Shown: in pieces, positions 25,704-33,757 of the stretch
Numbering within the stretch: the first letter of the stretch is position 1
Layout: each line of letters opens with the position of its first letter
Assembly: GCF_023617245.1 (NCBI RefSeq)
Contig: NZ_CP067396.1
Location: forward strand, 3,906,001-3,970,000
Direction of reading: 5' to 3'
Source: Lysobacter enzymogenes
GTDB taxonomy: Bacteria > Pseudomonadota > Gammaproteobacteria > Xanthomonadales > Xanthomonadaceae
DNA: 64,000 bases
The notes under the pieces: generated by a model
Databases searched by the model: none
What the model was told of the DNA's origin: nothing
What the model saw: only the letters and a program-made list of their open reading frames with translations
Translations under genes and position numbers: made by a program

Positions 25704-26903
25704 TCAGCTCTTGCGATTGATCTCCGCCCACAGCGTGCTGCTCATGCCGAACAGCTTGATGAAGCCTTCGGCCTCGGCCACGCCCCAGTCGGCGGCCTGG
25801 GCGTAGGTCGCGCCCTTGGCGTTGAGGATGTGCTTGGACTCGATGGCCACCGCATTGACGGTGCCGCCGTTGGTCTCCAGCACCACCTCGCCGTTGACCG
25901 TGCCCTGCGAGCTGGCCAGGAAGGCTTCCAGGTCGGTCTTGAGCGGGTCGTGGTAGAAGCCTTCGTACACAAGCTCCACCCACTTGCGCGCCACGTCCGG
26001 CTTGAAGCGGTTCTGCTGCTTGCTCAGCACCGCTTCTTCGAGCGCGCGGTGCGCGGTCAGCAGCGCGATCAGGCCCGGCGCTTCGAAGATGATGCGGCCC
26101 TTCAGGCCGATGGTGGTGTCGCCGGTGTAGAGGCCGCGCCCCACGCCGTACTGCGCGAACAGCGCATTGAGCTTGGCCAGCAGCTTGTGGCCGTCGATCT
26201 TCTCGCCGTCCAGCGCCACGGCTTCGCCGTTCTCGAACGTCAGCTTGACCCGCAGCGCTTCGCTCGGCCACTGCGCGCGCGGCTTGCACCAGCCCACCGC
26301 GCCCTCGCCCGGCGCCTGCCAGCGGTCGATCTCGCCGCCGGACATGGTCAGGCCGAGCAGGTTCTCGTTGATCGTGTAGGCCTTCTGCTTGGCGCGCACG
26401 CCGAAGCCGCGCTCTTCCAGGTACTTCTGCTCGTAGGCGCGGACTTCGGTGTGCTCTTTCTGGATTTCGCGGATCGGCGCGACGATCTCGTAATCGCCCA
26501 GCGCCTTCACCGCCAGGTCGAAGCGGACCTGATCGTTGCCCATGCCGGTGCAGCCGTGCGCGATCGCCTTGGTGCCCAGTTCGGCGGCGCGCGCGAGCGC
26601 GGCTTCGACGATCAGGTAACGATCCGACACCAGCAGCGGGTACTGGCCCTGGTAGCCCTCGCCGGCCCACACGAACGGCTTGACGAAGCCCGACCAGATC
26701 GCCGGACCGCCGTCGACGGTGACGTGGCTGGCCACGCCGAGTTCGGCGGCGCGCTGCTCGATGAAAGCGCGTTCCTCGTCGTCGACGCCGCCGGTGTCGG
26801 CGAACACGGTATGCACGGCCCAGCCGCGCTCTTGCAGGTAGGGCACGCAGAAGCTGGTGTCGAGGCCGCCGGAGAAGGCGAGGACGATGGCGCGGTCGGT
26901 CAT
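25704..26903 (-). CDS. argG: Argininosuccinate synthase
   Basis: 399 residues. It joins citrulline and aspartate using ATP. The N-terminal PP-loop AIVLAFSGGLDTSFCVPYL is clear, followed by HGCTGMGNDQVRFDLA, EIVAPIRE and LTMSGGEIDRWQAPGEG. An RIIFEAPGLIALLTAHR stretch and a C-terminal VAEAEGFIKLFGMSS helix complete the fold. ATG 26903 is preceded by GGACCTCCCC on the coding strand, a weak ribosome site. It has a copy of the hairpin repeat on both sides (before its start and after its stop). Confidence 0.96.
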   Translation of the reverse strand: MTDRAIVLAFSGGLDTSFCVPYLQERGWAVHTVFADTGGVDDEERAFIEQRAAELGVASHVTVDGGPAIWSGFVKPFVWAGEGYQGQYPLLVSDRYLIVEAALARAAELGTKAIAHGCTGMGNDQVRFDLAVKALGDYEIVAPIREIQKEHTEVRAYEQKYLEERGFGVRAKQKAYTINENLLGLTMSGGEIDRWQAPGEGAVGWCKPRAQWPSEALRVKLTFENGEAVALDGEKIDGHKLLAKLNALFAQYGVGRGLYTGDTTIGLKGRIIFEAPGLIALLTAHRALEEAVLSKQQNRFKPDVARKWVELVYEGFYHDPLKTDLEAFLASSQGTVNGEVVLETNGGTVNAVAIESKHILNAKGATYAQAADWGVAEAEGFIKLFGMSSTLWAEINRKS

Positions 26904-26921
26904 GGGGAGGTCCGGGGGAGA

Positions 26922-27023
26922 AGTGAGCGGAGAGGAGTGAGGAGTGAGCGGAAGCTGGAGCGCGAAGAGGCCGACGGAAGCGAGCGATTGCTTTTGCTCA
27001 CTCCTCACTCCTCTCCGCTCGCT
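26922..27023. repeat. Long inverted repeat, arginine-block hairpin copy 3
   Basis: A 28-base left arm (26922-26949) pairs with a right arm at 26996-27023 with a single mismatch; the loop is 46 bases. It fills the gap between argF' and argG, starting directly after the argF' stop (27025-27027). This is the best-conserved copy and gives the family core GCGGAGAGGAGTGAGGAGTG. Confidence 0.88.
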
Positions 27024-27024
27024 C

Positions 27025-28023
27025 CTAGATCAAAGCGGCCATGACCGCCTTCTGCACGTGCAGGCGGTTCTCGGCTTCCTCGATCGCGATGCAGTTCGGC
27101 GAATCCATCACGCCGTCGGTGGCCTTGACGTTGCGGCGCAGCGGCAGGCAGTGGCTGAACACGCCGTTGTCGGTCAGCGCCATCTTGGCTTCGTCGACGA
27201 TGAAGTGCTTGTACTGCTCGCGGATCGGCTTTTCCGGGCCCCAGTTGCCGAAATACGGCAGCGCGCCCCAGCTCTTGGCGTAGACCACGTCGGCGTCCTT
27301 GTAGGCGCTGTCGATGTCGTGGCTGACCTTGAGCGAGCCGCCGCTTTCGGCGACGTTCTGCTCGGCCCAGCCCATGTAGCGCTCGTCGAGCACGTAGTCC
27401 GGGGTCGGGCACAGCAGGGTCACGTCCATGCCGAGGCGGGTGGCGATGGTCAGCGCCGAGTTGGCGACCGCGGTGTTCAGCGGCTTGGGGTGGTAGGTCC
27501 AGGTCAGCACGTACTTCTTGCCGCGCAGGTCGGTGGTGCCGAAGCGCTCCTGCAGGGCCAGCGCGTGGGCGAGCTCCTGGCAGGGATGGGTGATGGTCTC
27601 CATGTTGATGACCGGCACCGGCGAATACTTGGCGAAGGCCTTGAGCACGACGTCCTGGCGGTCGTAGGCCCAGTCGACGAACTTCGGGAACGCGCGCACG
27701 CCGATCAGGTCGACGTAGCGGCCCAGCACCCGCGCCACTTCGGCGATGTGCTCCTCGGTGTCGCTGTCCATCACCGTGCCCAGGTCGAACTCGATCGGCC
27801 ACGCGTCCTTGCCCGGCTGCAGCACGATCGCGTGCGCGCCGAGCTGGAACGCGCCCAGCTCGAAGCTGGTGCGGGTGCGCATGGACGGATTGAAGAACAC
27901 CAGCGCGATGGACTTTCCTTTCAGCTGGTCGCCGAGCTTGTTGCGCTTGAACGCGGCGGCCTGCGCCAGCAGCGCGTCGAGGTCGGCGCGCGACCAGTCC
28001 TGGGTGTTGAGGAAGTGCTTCAT
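27025..28023 (-). CDS. argF': N-acetylornithine carbamoyltransferase (AOTCase)
   Basis: 332 residues. Carbamoyl-phosphate binding loop FFNPSMRTRTSFELGAFQLG, THPCQELAHALALQE, TWTYHPKPLNTAVANSALTI and SHCLPLRRNVKATDGVMDSP are present and closely match the Xanthomonas enzyme that carbamoylates N-acetylornithine instead of ornithine. A normal OTCase would show a different C-terminal loop (HCLP followed by SMG-type sequence). It is the first structural gene of the arginine block. A rho-independent-type hairpin sits 67 bases upstream of its start and may be an attenuator. Confidence 0.95.
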   Translation of the reverse strand: MKHFLNTQDWSRADLDALLAQAAAFKRNKLGDQLKGKSIALVFFNPSMRTRTSFELGAFQLGAHAIVLQPGKDAWPIEFDLGTVMDSDTEEHIAEVARVLGRYVDLIGVRAFPKFVDWAYDRQDVVLKAFAKYSPVPVINMETITHPCQELAHALALQERFGTTDLRGKKYVLTWTYHPKPLNTAVANSALTIATRLGMDVTLLCPTPDYVLDERYMGWAEQNVAESGGSLKVSHDIDSAYKDADVVYAKSWGALPYFGNWGPEKPIREQYKHFIVDEAKMALTDNGVFSHCLPLRRNVKATDGVMDSPNCIAIEEAENRLHVQKAVMAALI

Positions 28024-28089
28024 CGTCGTTCGGCGGTCCGTTAGGGGTGGAGCGAGGGAATGAGGGGAACCCGGGCGATGCGCGAGGCC

Positions 28090-28122
28090 AAAAACAAAAA
28101 AGCCCAGCGCTAGGCTGGGCTT
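28090..28122 (-). terminator. Terminator/attenuator hairpin upstream of argF'
   Basis: On the minus strand a perfect nine-pair stem (AAGCCCAGC at 28114-28122 against 28100-28108), loop of five bases, is followed by TTTTTGTTTT. It lies between a short frame (28164-28268) and argF'. It could end the upstream gene's transcript or attenuate the arginine operon. Confidence 0.85.
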
Positions 28123-28163
28123 CTCGTGTGTGCAGCTTGTTACACGAACGACGGCGCGATCCG

Positions 28164-28268
28164 TCACCCAGCGGATTGGCAGGGCAACGGTCGGCGCGCG
28201 CGCGAAGTCATGCCCGCCGCCATGTAGGCGGAGGTCAGGATGTCGGCGTCGGCGTAGTTCGGGTTCAT
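28164..28268 (-). CDS. Possible leader peptide upstream of argF'
   Basis: A 34-codon frame from ATG 28268 to TGA 28166-28164 ends about 40 bases before the terminator stem. The product has a cluster TSRARR at residues 21-26 (codons CGC, GCG, CGC, CGA), which would be a plausible arginine-sensing run for transcription attenuation. It has no strong Shine-Dalgarno, and chance frames are common at this GC content, so this is a hypothesis. It could also be an unrelated small protein. Confidence 0.3.
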   Translation of the reverse strand: MNPNYADADILTSAYMAAGMTSRARRPLPCQSAG

Positions 28269-28324
28269 GAGGCCGCGAATGCTCGCACGCGCCGGCCGTG
28301 GGCGCAAGCCGCGCGCGCCGCAAA

Positions 28325-28350
28325 TGCGAACCCCGCCAAGCGGCGGGGCG
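28325..28350 (-). terminator. GC-rich hairpin after the secreted protein gene
   Basis: CCCCGCC...GGCGGGG (28332-28349) forms a strong stem, followed on the minus strand by TTCGCATTT. The T content is poor, so it is at best a weak terminator for the 28416-28889 gene. Confidence 0.35.
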
Positions 28351-28367
28351 GACGGACTGCGCGGGCT

Positions 28368-28415
28368 TCGGGACGCGAGGGACTCGGGACGCGAGGGCTT
28401 CGGGACGCGAGGGCT
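28368..28415. repeat. Three tandem 16-base repeats
   Basis: TCGGGACGCGAGGGCT occurs three times end to end (28368, 28384, 28400; the first ends AC instead of CT). The array ends at 28415, exactly one base before the stop codon of the neighbouring minus-strand gene (28416-28418). Confidence 0.85.
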
Positions 28416-28889
28416 TCAGCGCGAGGTGCTGATCGGCGCCACCACCGGGGTGACCGCGACCCGGACCTTGAGCTTGTTGCCCGGGTCCTCGGGCAAGCGC
28501 GATCGGAATCGCGCGCCTTTGTAGACGTAGTCCACGTCGTAGGCGATGGGGCGGCGGAACTCGCGCTCCACCGGTACCGGGCGGCAGTTCTCGCCGGTGC
28601 TGGGCTTGGGGTCGCGCTCGCGGCCCAGGGCCTCGCGCACCGTGCCCAGCACCCGCTGGAAGCGCGAATCGCTCTTGTCGCCGGCTTCCGGGTCGCACTG
28701 CTGCTCGACCGTGGTCGCGCGCAGGGTCTGGTAGACCGGAGTCACCCGCAGCACCTGGGCGTAGTCGAAGCGCACGTTCTCGGCCTGCAGCACGGTGGTG
28801 TGCTGCTGCGCCGGCGCGGGCGCCGCCCACAGGACCGCCACGGCGCCGGACAGCGCCAGGATCGGGACCTGCAGGAGGAGTCGTTTCAT
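28416..28889 (-). CDS. Exported protein related to glycine-zipper envelope proteins but lacking the zipper
   Basis: 157 residues with a clear Sec signal (MKRLLLQVPILALSGAVAVLWAAPAPAQQ, cleavage near residue 28). The mature part has YAQVLRVTPVYQ and, at the end, YDVDYVYKGARFRSRLPEDPGNKLKVRVAVTPV. This pairing is typical of 2TM glycine-zipper (Rick_17kDa-like) envelope proteins of Xanthomonads. The intervening glycine-rich double membrane segment is absent; a charged stretch (GRERDPKPSTG) takes its place. It has two cysteines (CDPEAG and CRPVP). Function unknown. Confidence 0.75.
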   Translation of the reverse strand: MKRLLLQVPILALSGAVAVLWAAPAPAQQHTTVLQAENVRFDYAQVLRVTPVYQTLRATTVEQQCDPEAGDKSDSRFQRVLGTVREALGRERDPKPSTGENCRPVPVEREFRRPIAYDVDYVYKGARFRSRLPEDPGNKLKVRVAVTPVVAPISTSR

Positions 28890-29172
28890 CGGGCTCGCGC
28901 GGAGGGATTCGTGAATAAAGTGTAAGAGCAGTCTGCCGGGACGGCCTGAATCCCGCCTTTAGGCCCCGCCCCGCGGTGCGCCCGGCGGCGTCGCGTCGCG
29001 CTCGCCGGGCGCCCGCGCCGCGCCGGACCGGGCCGAACCGCGCAGATCCCCACGGCCGCCCGGGCCCAGCCCAGCCCGCGCAGGTCCGCGCCGCGGCCGG
29101 GAAATGTTCGCCCCGCCGGCCCGCGCAGCGCGCGCGGCCGCTAGAATGAACCCGAACCCAAGCCTTCCGTCC

Positions 29173-30579
29173 ATGAGCCTGCATCTCTACAACAGCCTGT
29201 CGCGACAGGTCGAAGCCTTCGTCCCGCTGGATCCGGCCCGCCCGACCATGTATGTCTGCGGCCCCACGGTCTACAACTACGCCCACATCGGCAACGCCCG
29301 CGGGCCGGTGGTGTTCGACGTGCTGGCCGGCCTGCTGCGCCGCCGCTACGGCGCGCTGGCCTACGCCCGCAACATCACCGACGTGGACGACAAGATCAAC
29401 GCCGCCGCGGCCGAGCAGCAGGTGCCGATCTCGGCCATCACCGAGCGCTTCGCCGCGATCTACCGCGATGACATGAGCGCGCTGGGCGTGCGCCTGCCGG
29501 ACATCGAGCCGGCCGCGACCGCGCACATCGGCGAAATCGTGACGATGATCGAGGGCCTGGTCGCCAGCGGCCACGCTTACCCGGCCGAGGGCCACGTGCT
29601 GTTCTCGATCGAGAGCTACCCCGACTACGGCAAGCTCTCGCGCCGCGACATCGACGACATGCGCGCCGGCGCGCGCATCGAGGTCGCGCCGTACAAGCGC
29701 GACGCCGGCGACTTCGTGCTGTGGAAGCCCTCCACCGGCGACCTGCCGGGCTGGGACTCGCCCTGGGGCCGCGGCCGCCCGGGCTGGCACATCGAGTGCT
29801 CGGCGATGGCCGCCGCCCACCTCGGCGAGACCATCGACATCCACGCCGGCGGCAACGATCTGATGTTCCCGCACCACGAGAACGAGATCGCGCAGAGCGA
29901 GTGCGCGCACGGCGGCAAGACCTTCGCGCGGTTCTGGCTGCACAACGGCATGCTCACCTTCGACGGCGAGAAGATGGCCAAGTCGCGCGGCAACATCGAG
30001 ACCGTGCACGAGCTGCTGGCCAAGCATCCGGCCGAGGCGCTGCGCTATGCGCTGCTGTCGGCGCATTACCGGCAGCCGCTGGACTGGTCGCCGAAGCTGA
30101 TCGAGCAATGCGCGCGCACCCTGGACCGGCTCTACGGCACGCTGCGCGAGCTGGCCGACGTCGACGCCGGCGCGATCGCCATCCCGGCGCAGATCGAGGC
30201 GGCGCTGAACGACGACCTGGGCACGCCGCAGGCGCTGGCCGAGATCGCGCGCATCGCCGCCGAAGCGCGCAAGGCCGCCGATCCGGGCGACAAGGCCCGG
30301 CTCAAGCGCGAGCTGCTCGGCGCCGGCCTGGCCCTGGGCCTGCTGCAGCAGGACCCGGCGGCGTGGTTCGCCGGCGCCGCCGGCGACCAGGACGACGAAC
30401 GCATCCAGGCCCTGGTCGAGGAGCGCACCGCGGCCAAGCAGGCGCGCGACTTCGCCCGCGCCGACGCGATCCGCCAGCAGCTCGCCGACGAGAACATCCT
30501 GCTCGAAGACACGCCGCAGGGCGTGCGCTGGGTGCGCAAGCGTCCGGAGCCGCAGAAGACCGAGGCGGCCGACTCCTGA
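29173..30579 (+). CDS. cysS: Cysteinyl-tRNA synthetase
   Basis: 468 residues, class Ia. It has the zinc/active-site YVCGPTVYNYAHIGNAR (HIGH-type HIGN), NITDVDDKIN, GWHIECSAMAAAHLG, the zinc ligand region HHENEIAQSEC and the KMSKS loop KMAKSRGN. The C-terminal part is the tRNA-binding helical bundle ending in RADAIRQQLADENILLEDTPQGVRW. It starts at ATG 29173, although an upstream in-frame ATG exists without matching family sequence. Confidence 0.97.
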   Translation: MSLHLYNSLSRQVEAFVPLDPARPTMYVCGPTVYNYAHIGNARGPVVFDVLAGLLRRRYGALAYARNITDVDDKINAAAAEQQVPISAITERFAAIYRDDMSALGVRLPDIEPAATAHIGEIVTMIEGLVASGHAYPAEGHVLFSIESYPDYGKLSRRDIDDMRAGARIEVAPYKRDAGDFVLWKPSTGDLPGWDSPWGRGRPGWHIECSAMAAAHLGETIDIHAGGNDLMFPHHENEIAQSECAHGGKTFARFWLHNGMLTFDGEKMAKSRGNIETVHELLAKHPAEALRYALLSAHYRQPLDWSPKLIEQCARTLDRLYGTLRELADVDAGAIAIPAQIEAALNDDLGTPQALAEIARIAAEARKAADPGDKARLKRELLGAGLALGLLQQDPAAWFAGAAGDQDDERIQALVEERTAAKQARDFARADAIRQQLADENILLEDTPQGVRWVRKRPEPQKTEAADS

Positions 30580-30718
30580 GGAGCCGGCCGCCAGGGGCCT
30601 GCCGTCGAGAGAGGCCTGCCGTCGGGGGCCCGGCCGCGAAGCGGGCCGCCCCTGGCAAGCCCGCTCCTGAGAATCCGGCCCTTGTCCCGCCCGACCCGCG
30701 CCGCCACCTAACGAACCG

Positions 30719-31171
30719 ATGAACGCCCCCGCCCTCCCCGCTTCGCCGTTCCCGCTCGAACCCACCGCCGCCGAGGCCCAGGCCGCGATCCGCGACGAGT
30801 TCGCCTTCTTCGGCGACTGGTCCGAGCGCTACCAGTACCTGATCGACCTCGGCCGCAAGCTGCCGGACCTGCCGGAGGCCTACAAGACCGAGGACTACCG
30901 CCTGCTGGGCTGCCAGTCGATGGTCTGGATCGCGGTCGACGGCGACGCCGCCCGGCTCGACTTCCACGCGATCAGCGACTCGGCCATCGTCTCGGGCCTG
31001 ATCTACCTGGCGTTGCGGGTGTACTCGGGCCGCAGCGCGGCCGAGATCGTCGCCACCTCGGCCGACTACATCGCCGACATCGGCCTGGCCAAGCACCTCT
31101 CGCCGACCCGCAGCAACGGGCTGGCCGCGCTGCTGGCCTACATCCGCGACCAGGCCCAACGCCGCTTGTGA
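30719..31171 (+). CDS. sufE: SufE-like cysteine desulfuration protein
   Basis: 150 residues. SufE accepts persulfide sulfur from SufS for Fe-S cluster assembly. Motifs are FFGDWSERYQYLIDLGRKLP, YKTEDYRLLGCQSMVWIA (the cysteine in GCQS is the sulfur acceptor) and a C-terminal LSPTRSNGLAALLAYIRDQA. It is 139 bases after cysS; its stop overlaps the GTG start of the exporter gene. No other suf genes are near. Confidence 0.92.
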   Translation: MNAPALPASPFPLEPTAAEAQAAIRDEFAFFGDWSERYQYLIDLGRKLPDLPEAYKTEDYRLLGCQSMVWIAVDGDAARLDFHAISDSAIVSGLIYLALRVYSGRSAAEIVATSADYIADIGLAKHLSPTRSNGLAALLAYIRDQAQRRL

Positions 31172-32460
31172 GCGAAGCCGCCGCCCGCGCCGACCGTCCC
31201 CAGGACCCCGACGCGGGCGGCCCGGTCAGCGCCTCGCAACTGCTGCGCAATCCCGGCTTCGTCGGCCTGCTGGTCTATCGCCTGCTGGCGATGCTGTCCT
31301 ACCAGATCGTCGCGGTGACCGTCGGCTGGCACGTCTACGAGCTCACCCGCGATCCGCTCGCGCTGGGCATGATCGGCCTGACCGAGGTCGTTCCCTACTT
31401 CTGCTTCGCCCTGTTCGCCGGCTACGCGGTCGACCACCTGCCGCGGCGCAAGCTCGGCATGTTCGCCTGCCTGGGCCTGCTGGTGACCACGCTGATGCTG
31501 GCCGGCGTCGCCAGCGGCACCCTGCCGGCGGGCGCGTTCGGCATCGGCACCTTCACCATCTTCGCCGCCATCGCCATCAACGGCGTGGTGCGCGCGTTCC
31601 TGTCGCCGGTGTACATGTCGCTGTTCGCGCGCGTGCTCAAGCGCGAGCACTTCGCCCGCGGCGCGGGCGTCAGCAGCGTGGTGATGCAGACCGGACTGGT
31701 GATGGGGCCGGCGCTGGGCGGCGTGCTGGTCGCCTGGGGCGGCAAGACCTCGGCCTACCTGGTCGCGGCGGCGTTCGCGCTGGCCGCGGCGATCGCCATC
31801 GTCAGCCTGCGCGTGACCGAACCGCCGCCGCCGGCCGAGCGCGCGCCGGTGTTCCAAAGCATCGGCGAAGGCCTGCGCTTCGTGTTCAACAATCAGGTCG
31901 TGCTCGGCGCGCAGGCGCTGGACATGTTCTCGGTGCTGTTCGGCGGCGCGGTCGCGCTGCTGCCGGCCTTCATCCACGACGTGCTGCATTACGGCCCCGA
32001 AGCGCTGGGCGTGCTGCGCGCGGCGCCGGCCGCCGGCGCGGTGCTGATGGGCCTGTGGCTGGCCCGGCATCCGCCGCAGAAGCACGCCGGGCGCCTGCTG
32101 CTGTGGGCGGTGGCCGGCTTCGGCCTGTGCATCGTCGGCTTCGCCCTGTCGCGCGAGTTCTGGCTGTCGGCGGCGATGCTGATGCTGTCGGGCATGTGCG
32201 ACGGCGTGTCGGTGGTGCTGCGCTCGACCATCCTGCAACTGTCCACGCCCGACGAGATGCGCGGGCGGGTGTCGTCGATCAACGGCATCTTCATCGGCTC
32301 GTCGAACGAGCTGGGCGCGTTCGAATCGGGGCTGGCGGCCAAGCTGATGGGGCTGGTGCCGTCGGTGATCTTCGGCGGCTGCATGACCCTGGCCGTCGTC
32401 GGCGCGACCGCGAAGTTGGCGCCGAAGCTGCGCCGGCTGGATTTGCGCGATCTGCAGTAA
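31168..32460 (+). CDS. Major facilitator transporter (EntS-like)
   Basis: 430 residues with about ten to twelve hydrophobic segments (for example LVYRLLAMLSYQIVAVTVGW and ALVTTLMLAGVASG-type helices). DHLPRRKLG lies between helices 2 and 3, and RGRVSSINGIFIGSSNELGAFESGLAAKLMG lies in the second half, both typical of the enterobactin-exporter-like MFS branch. It starts with GTG overlapping the sufE stop, so the two are translated together. Substrate unknown. Confidence 0.88.
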   Translation: MSEAAARADRPQDPDAGGPVSASQLLRNPGFVGLLVYRLLAMLSYQIVAVTVGWHVYELTRDPLALGMIGLTEVVPYFCFALFAGYAVDHLPRRKLGMFACLGLLVTTLMLAGVASGTLPAGAFGIGTFTIFAAIAINGVVRAFLSPVYMSLFARVLKREHFARGAGVSSVVMQTGLVMGPALGGVLVAWGGKTSAYLVAAAFALAAAIAIVSLRVTEPPPPAERAPVFQSIGEGLRFVFNNQVVLGAQALDMFSVLFGGAVALLPAFIHDVLHYGPEALGVLRAAPAAGAVLMGLWLARHPPQKHAGRLLLWAVAGFGLCIVGFALSREFWLSAAMLMLSGMCDGVSVVLRSTILQLSTPDEMRGRVSSINGIFIGSSNELGAFESGLAAKLMGLVPSVIFGGCMTLAVVGATAKLAPKLRRLDLRDLQ

Positions 32461-32475
32461 GGCCGGCGTCGGCGC

Positions 32476-32817
32476 TCAGCGCGGCGGGTCGCGCCGGTTT
32501 TCACGCGTATCGTTGGCCGCGGCGGCCGGCGCCTTGCGCAGCGCGACCGCGATCGCGCCGACCAGCGCCACCACGCCATTGGCCAGGCCCACGATGACGG
32601 CGACCAGCACGTCGCCGTAACCCTCGACGTAATTCGTATCGACGTCCTGGCTGGCCAGGTTCCAGCCGATCACGCCGAACAGCGGCGAGCCGATCAGCAG
32701 GTTCAGCGCGAACATCGCCACCGCGGCGTAGCGCAAGTAGCCGCGCGACCAGTACAACAGCAAGGCGTTCCAGCCCAGCGCCAGCAACACACCGAAGATC
32801 AGGACGGCTTGTTCCAT
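32476..32817 (-). CDS. Small membrane protein of unknown function
   Basis: 113 residues from ATG 32817. Three or more hydrophobic segments are seen: AVLIFGVLLALGWNALLLYW, YAAVAMFALNLLIGSPLFGVIGW and VLVAVIVGLANGVVALVGAIAVAL, followed by a hydrophilic charged tail. No known domain is recognised. It converges with the MFS gene (15-base gap) and is 56 bases downstream of the deaminase gene. Confidence 0.7.
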   Translation of the reverse strand: MEQAVLIFGVLLALGWNALLLYWSRGYLRYAAVAMFALNLLIGSPLFGVIGWNLASQDVDTNYVEGYGDVLVAVIVGLANGVVALVGAIAVALRKAPAAAANDTRENRRDPPR

Positions 32818-32873
32818 GTGCGGGTTCTCCTGGCGGTTGCGGCATCCTAGCCGCATTCGCCGCGCGGCGCGCC

Positions 32874-33347
32874 TCAGCCGCGCTGCGCCCACTGCGCGTA
32901 CAGGCCGTCTTCCGCTTCCGGCCGCAACTGCCGCAGCGGCAGGCGCTGCCGCGCCGGCGGCAACGCCATCTGCGCGTAGACCGCGGCGGTGGACAGGCCG
33001 AACGGTTCGCCGTCCTCGTTCGAATAGGCGTAGTACGCGGCCTCGATCCCGGCCAGGTGCATCGCCGCCAGGCACATCGGGCAAGGATGGCCGCTGGCGT
33101 AGATCGTGCAGCCTTCCAGCCGGGTCAGGCCGAGCGCGTGCGCGGCCTCGCGGATCGCCAGCAGTTCGGCGTGTGCGGTCGGGTCGCCGGTGTCGAGGAT
33201 GCGGTTGACCGCGCGCGCGAGCACCTGCCCGTCGCGCACCAGCACCGCGCCGAACGGACGGCCGCCGGCGGCGGCGTTGGCGCGCGCCAGGGCCAGGGCT
33301 TGGCGCATGAATTCGAGGTGGCGCGGGTCGGCTGGGCGGTCGTTCAC
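32874..33347 (-). CDS. Cytidine/deoxycytidylate-deaminase-fold enzyme, guanine deaminase-like
   Basis: 157 residues from a GTG at 33347 with GGAG six bases upstream. Zinc motifs are TAHAELLAIREA (HAE) and GHPCPMCLAAMH (PCxxC). The C-terminal YYAYSNEDGEPFGLSTAAVYAQM resembles bacterial GuaD-type guanine deaminases more than TadA, which edits tRNA-Arg. The substrate is inferred only. A longer in-frame extension upstream is open but unrelated to the fold. Confidence 0.85.
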   Translation of the reverse strand: MNDRPADPRHLEFMRQALALARANAAAGGRPFGAVLVRDGQVLARAVNRILDTGDPTAHAELLAIREAAHALGLTRLEGCTIYASGHPCPMCLAAMHLAGIEAAYYAYSNEDGEPFGLSTAAVYAQMALPPARQRLPLRQLRPEAEDGLYAQWAQRG

Positions 33348-33757
33348 GGCGGGCTCCGGCGGCGGAAAGAGGACAGCGTGCCTGCGCGGCGAGCGCGCGG
33401 CGTGGACCGATCCTGGCGGTTCGCGGCCGCGGCTGCCGGACATGGCGCGCAGAACCCGCTCGCCAGTGCGATGCACGCGGAATCCGGGGCGTCCCCGGGA
33501 CGACCCACTGCCGCGAAACCTAGCTGCCGCGGCACTCGCCTGCCGTCATGCCCGCGAACGCGGGCATCCAGGGCTTCACCGCGACACGACTCCAAAGCCC
33601 TGCCCGCGTTCACCGCAATGGCGGCAGGCGCGCACGTGGGCGCGGCCCGATCGGCCCACCGCCTACGCCGCCGCTCGCGCCCCGGGCCCTCGCCTCGCCG
33701 AAAACGAAAAAGCCCGACCGAAGCCGGGCTTTCATCGCGATGCTGCGAGCCGATGGG
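33348..33757. other. Intergenic gap with palindromes and the dksA terminator
   Basis: No gene is supported. It holds a single palindrome TCATGCCCGCGAACGCGGGC (33547-33568), a relative of the larger palindromic elements at 46304 and 55695. The terminator of the DksA-like gene lies at 33700-33732. Confidence 0.6.
33700..33732 (-). terminator. Rho-independent terminator of the DksA-like gene
   Basis: On the minus strand AAGCCCGGCTTCGGTCGGGC forms a stem-loop followed by TTTTTCGTTTTC. It lies 26 bases after the DksA-like stop codon. Confidence 0.85.

Noticed and set aside
27025..28023. Ordinary ornithine carbamoyltransferase
   Set aside because: The HCLPLRRNVKATD loop and overall sequence match the acetylornithine enzyme of Xanthomonas, and the accompanying genes fit the acetylated route.
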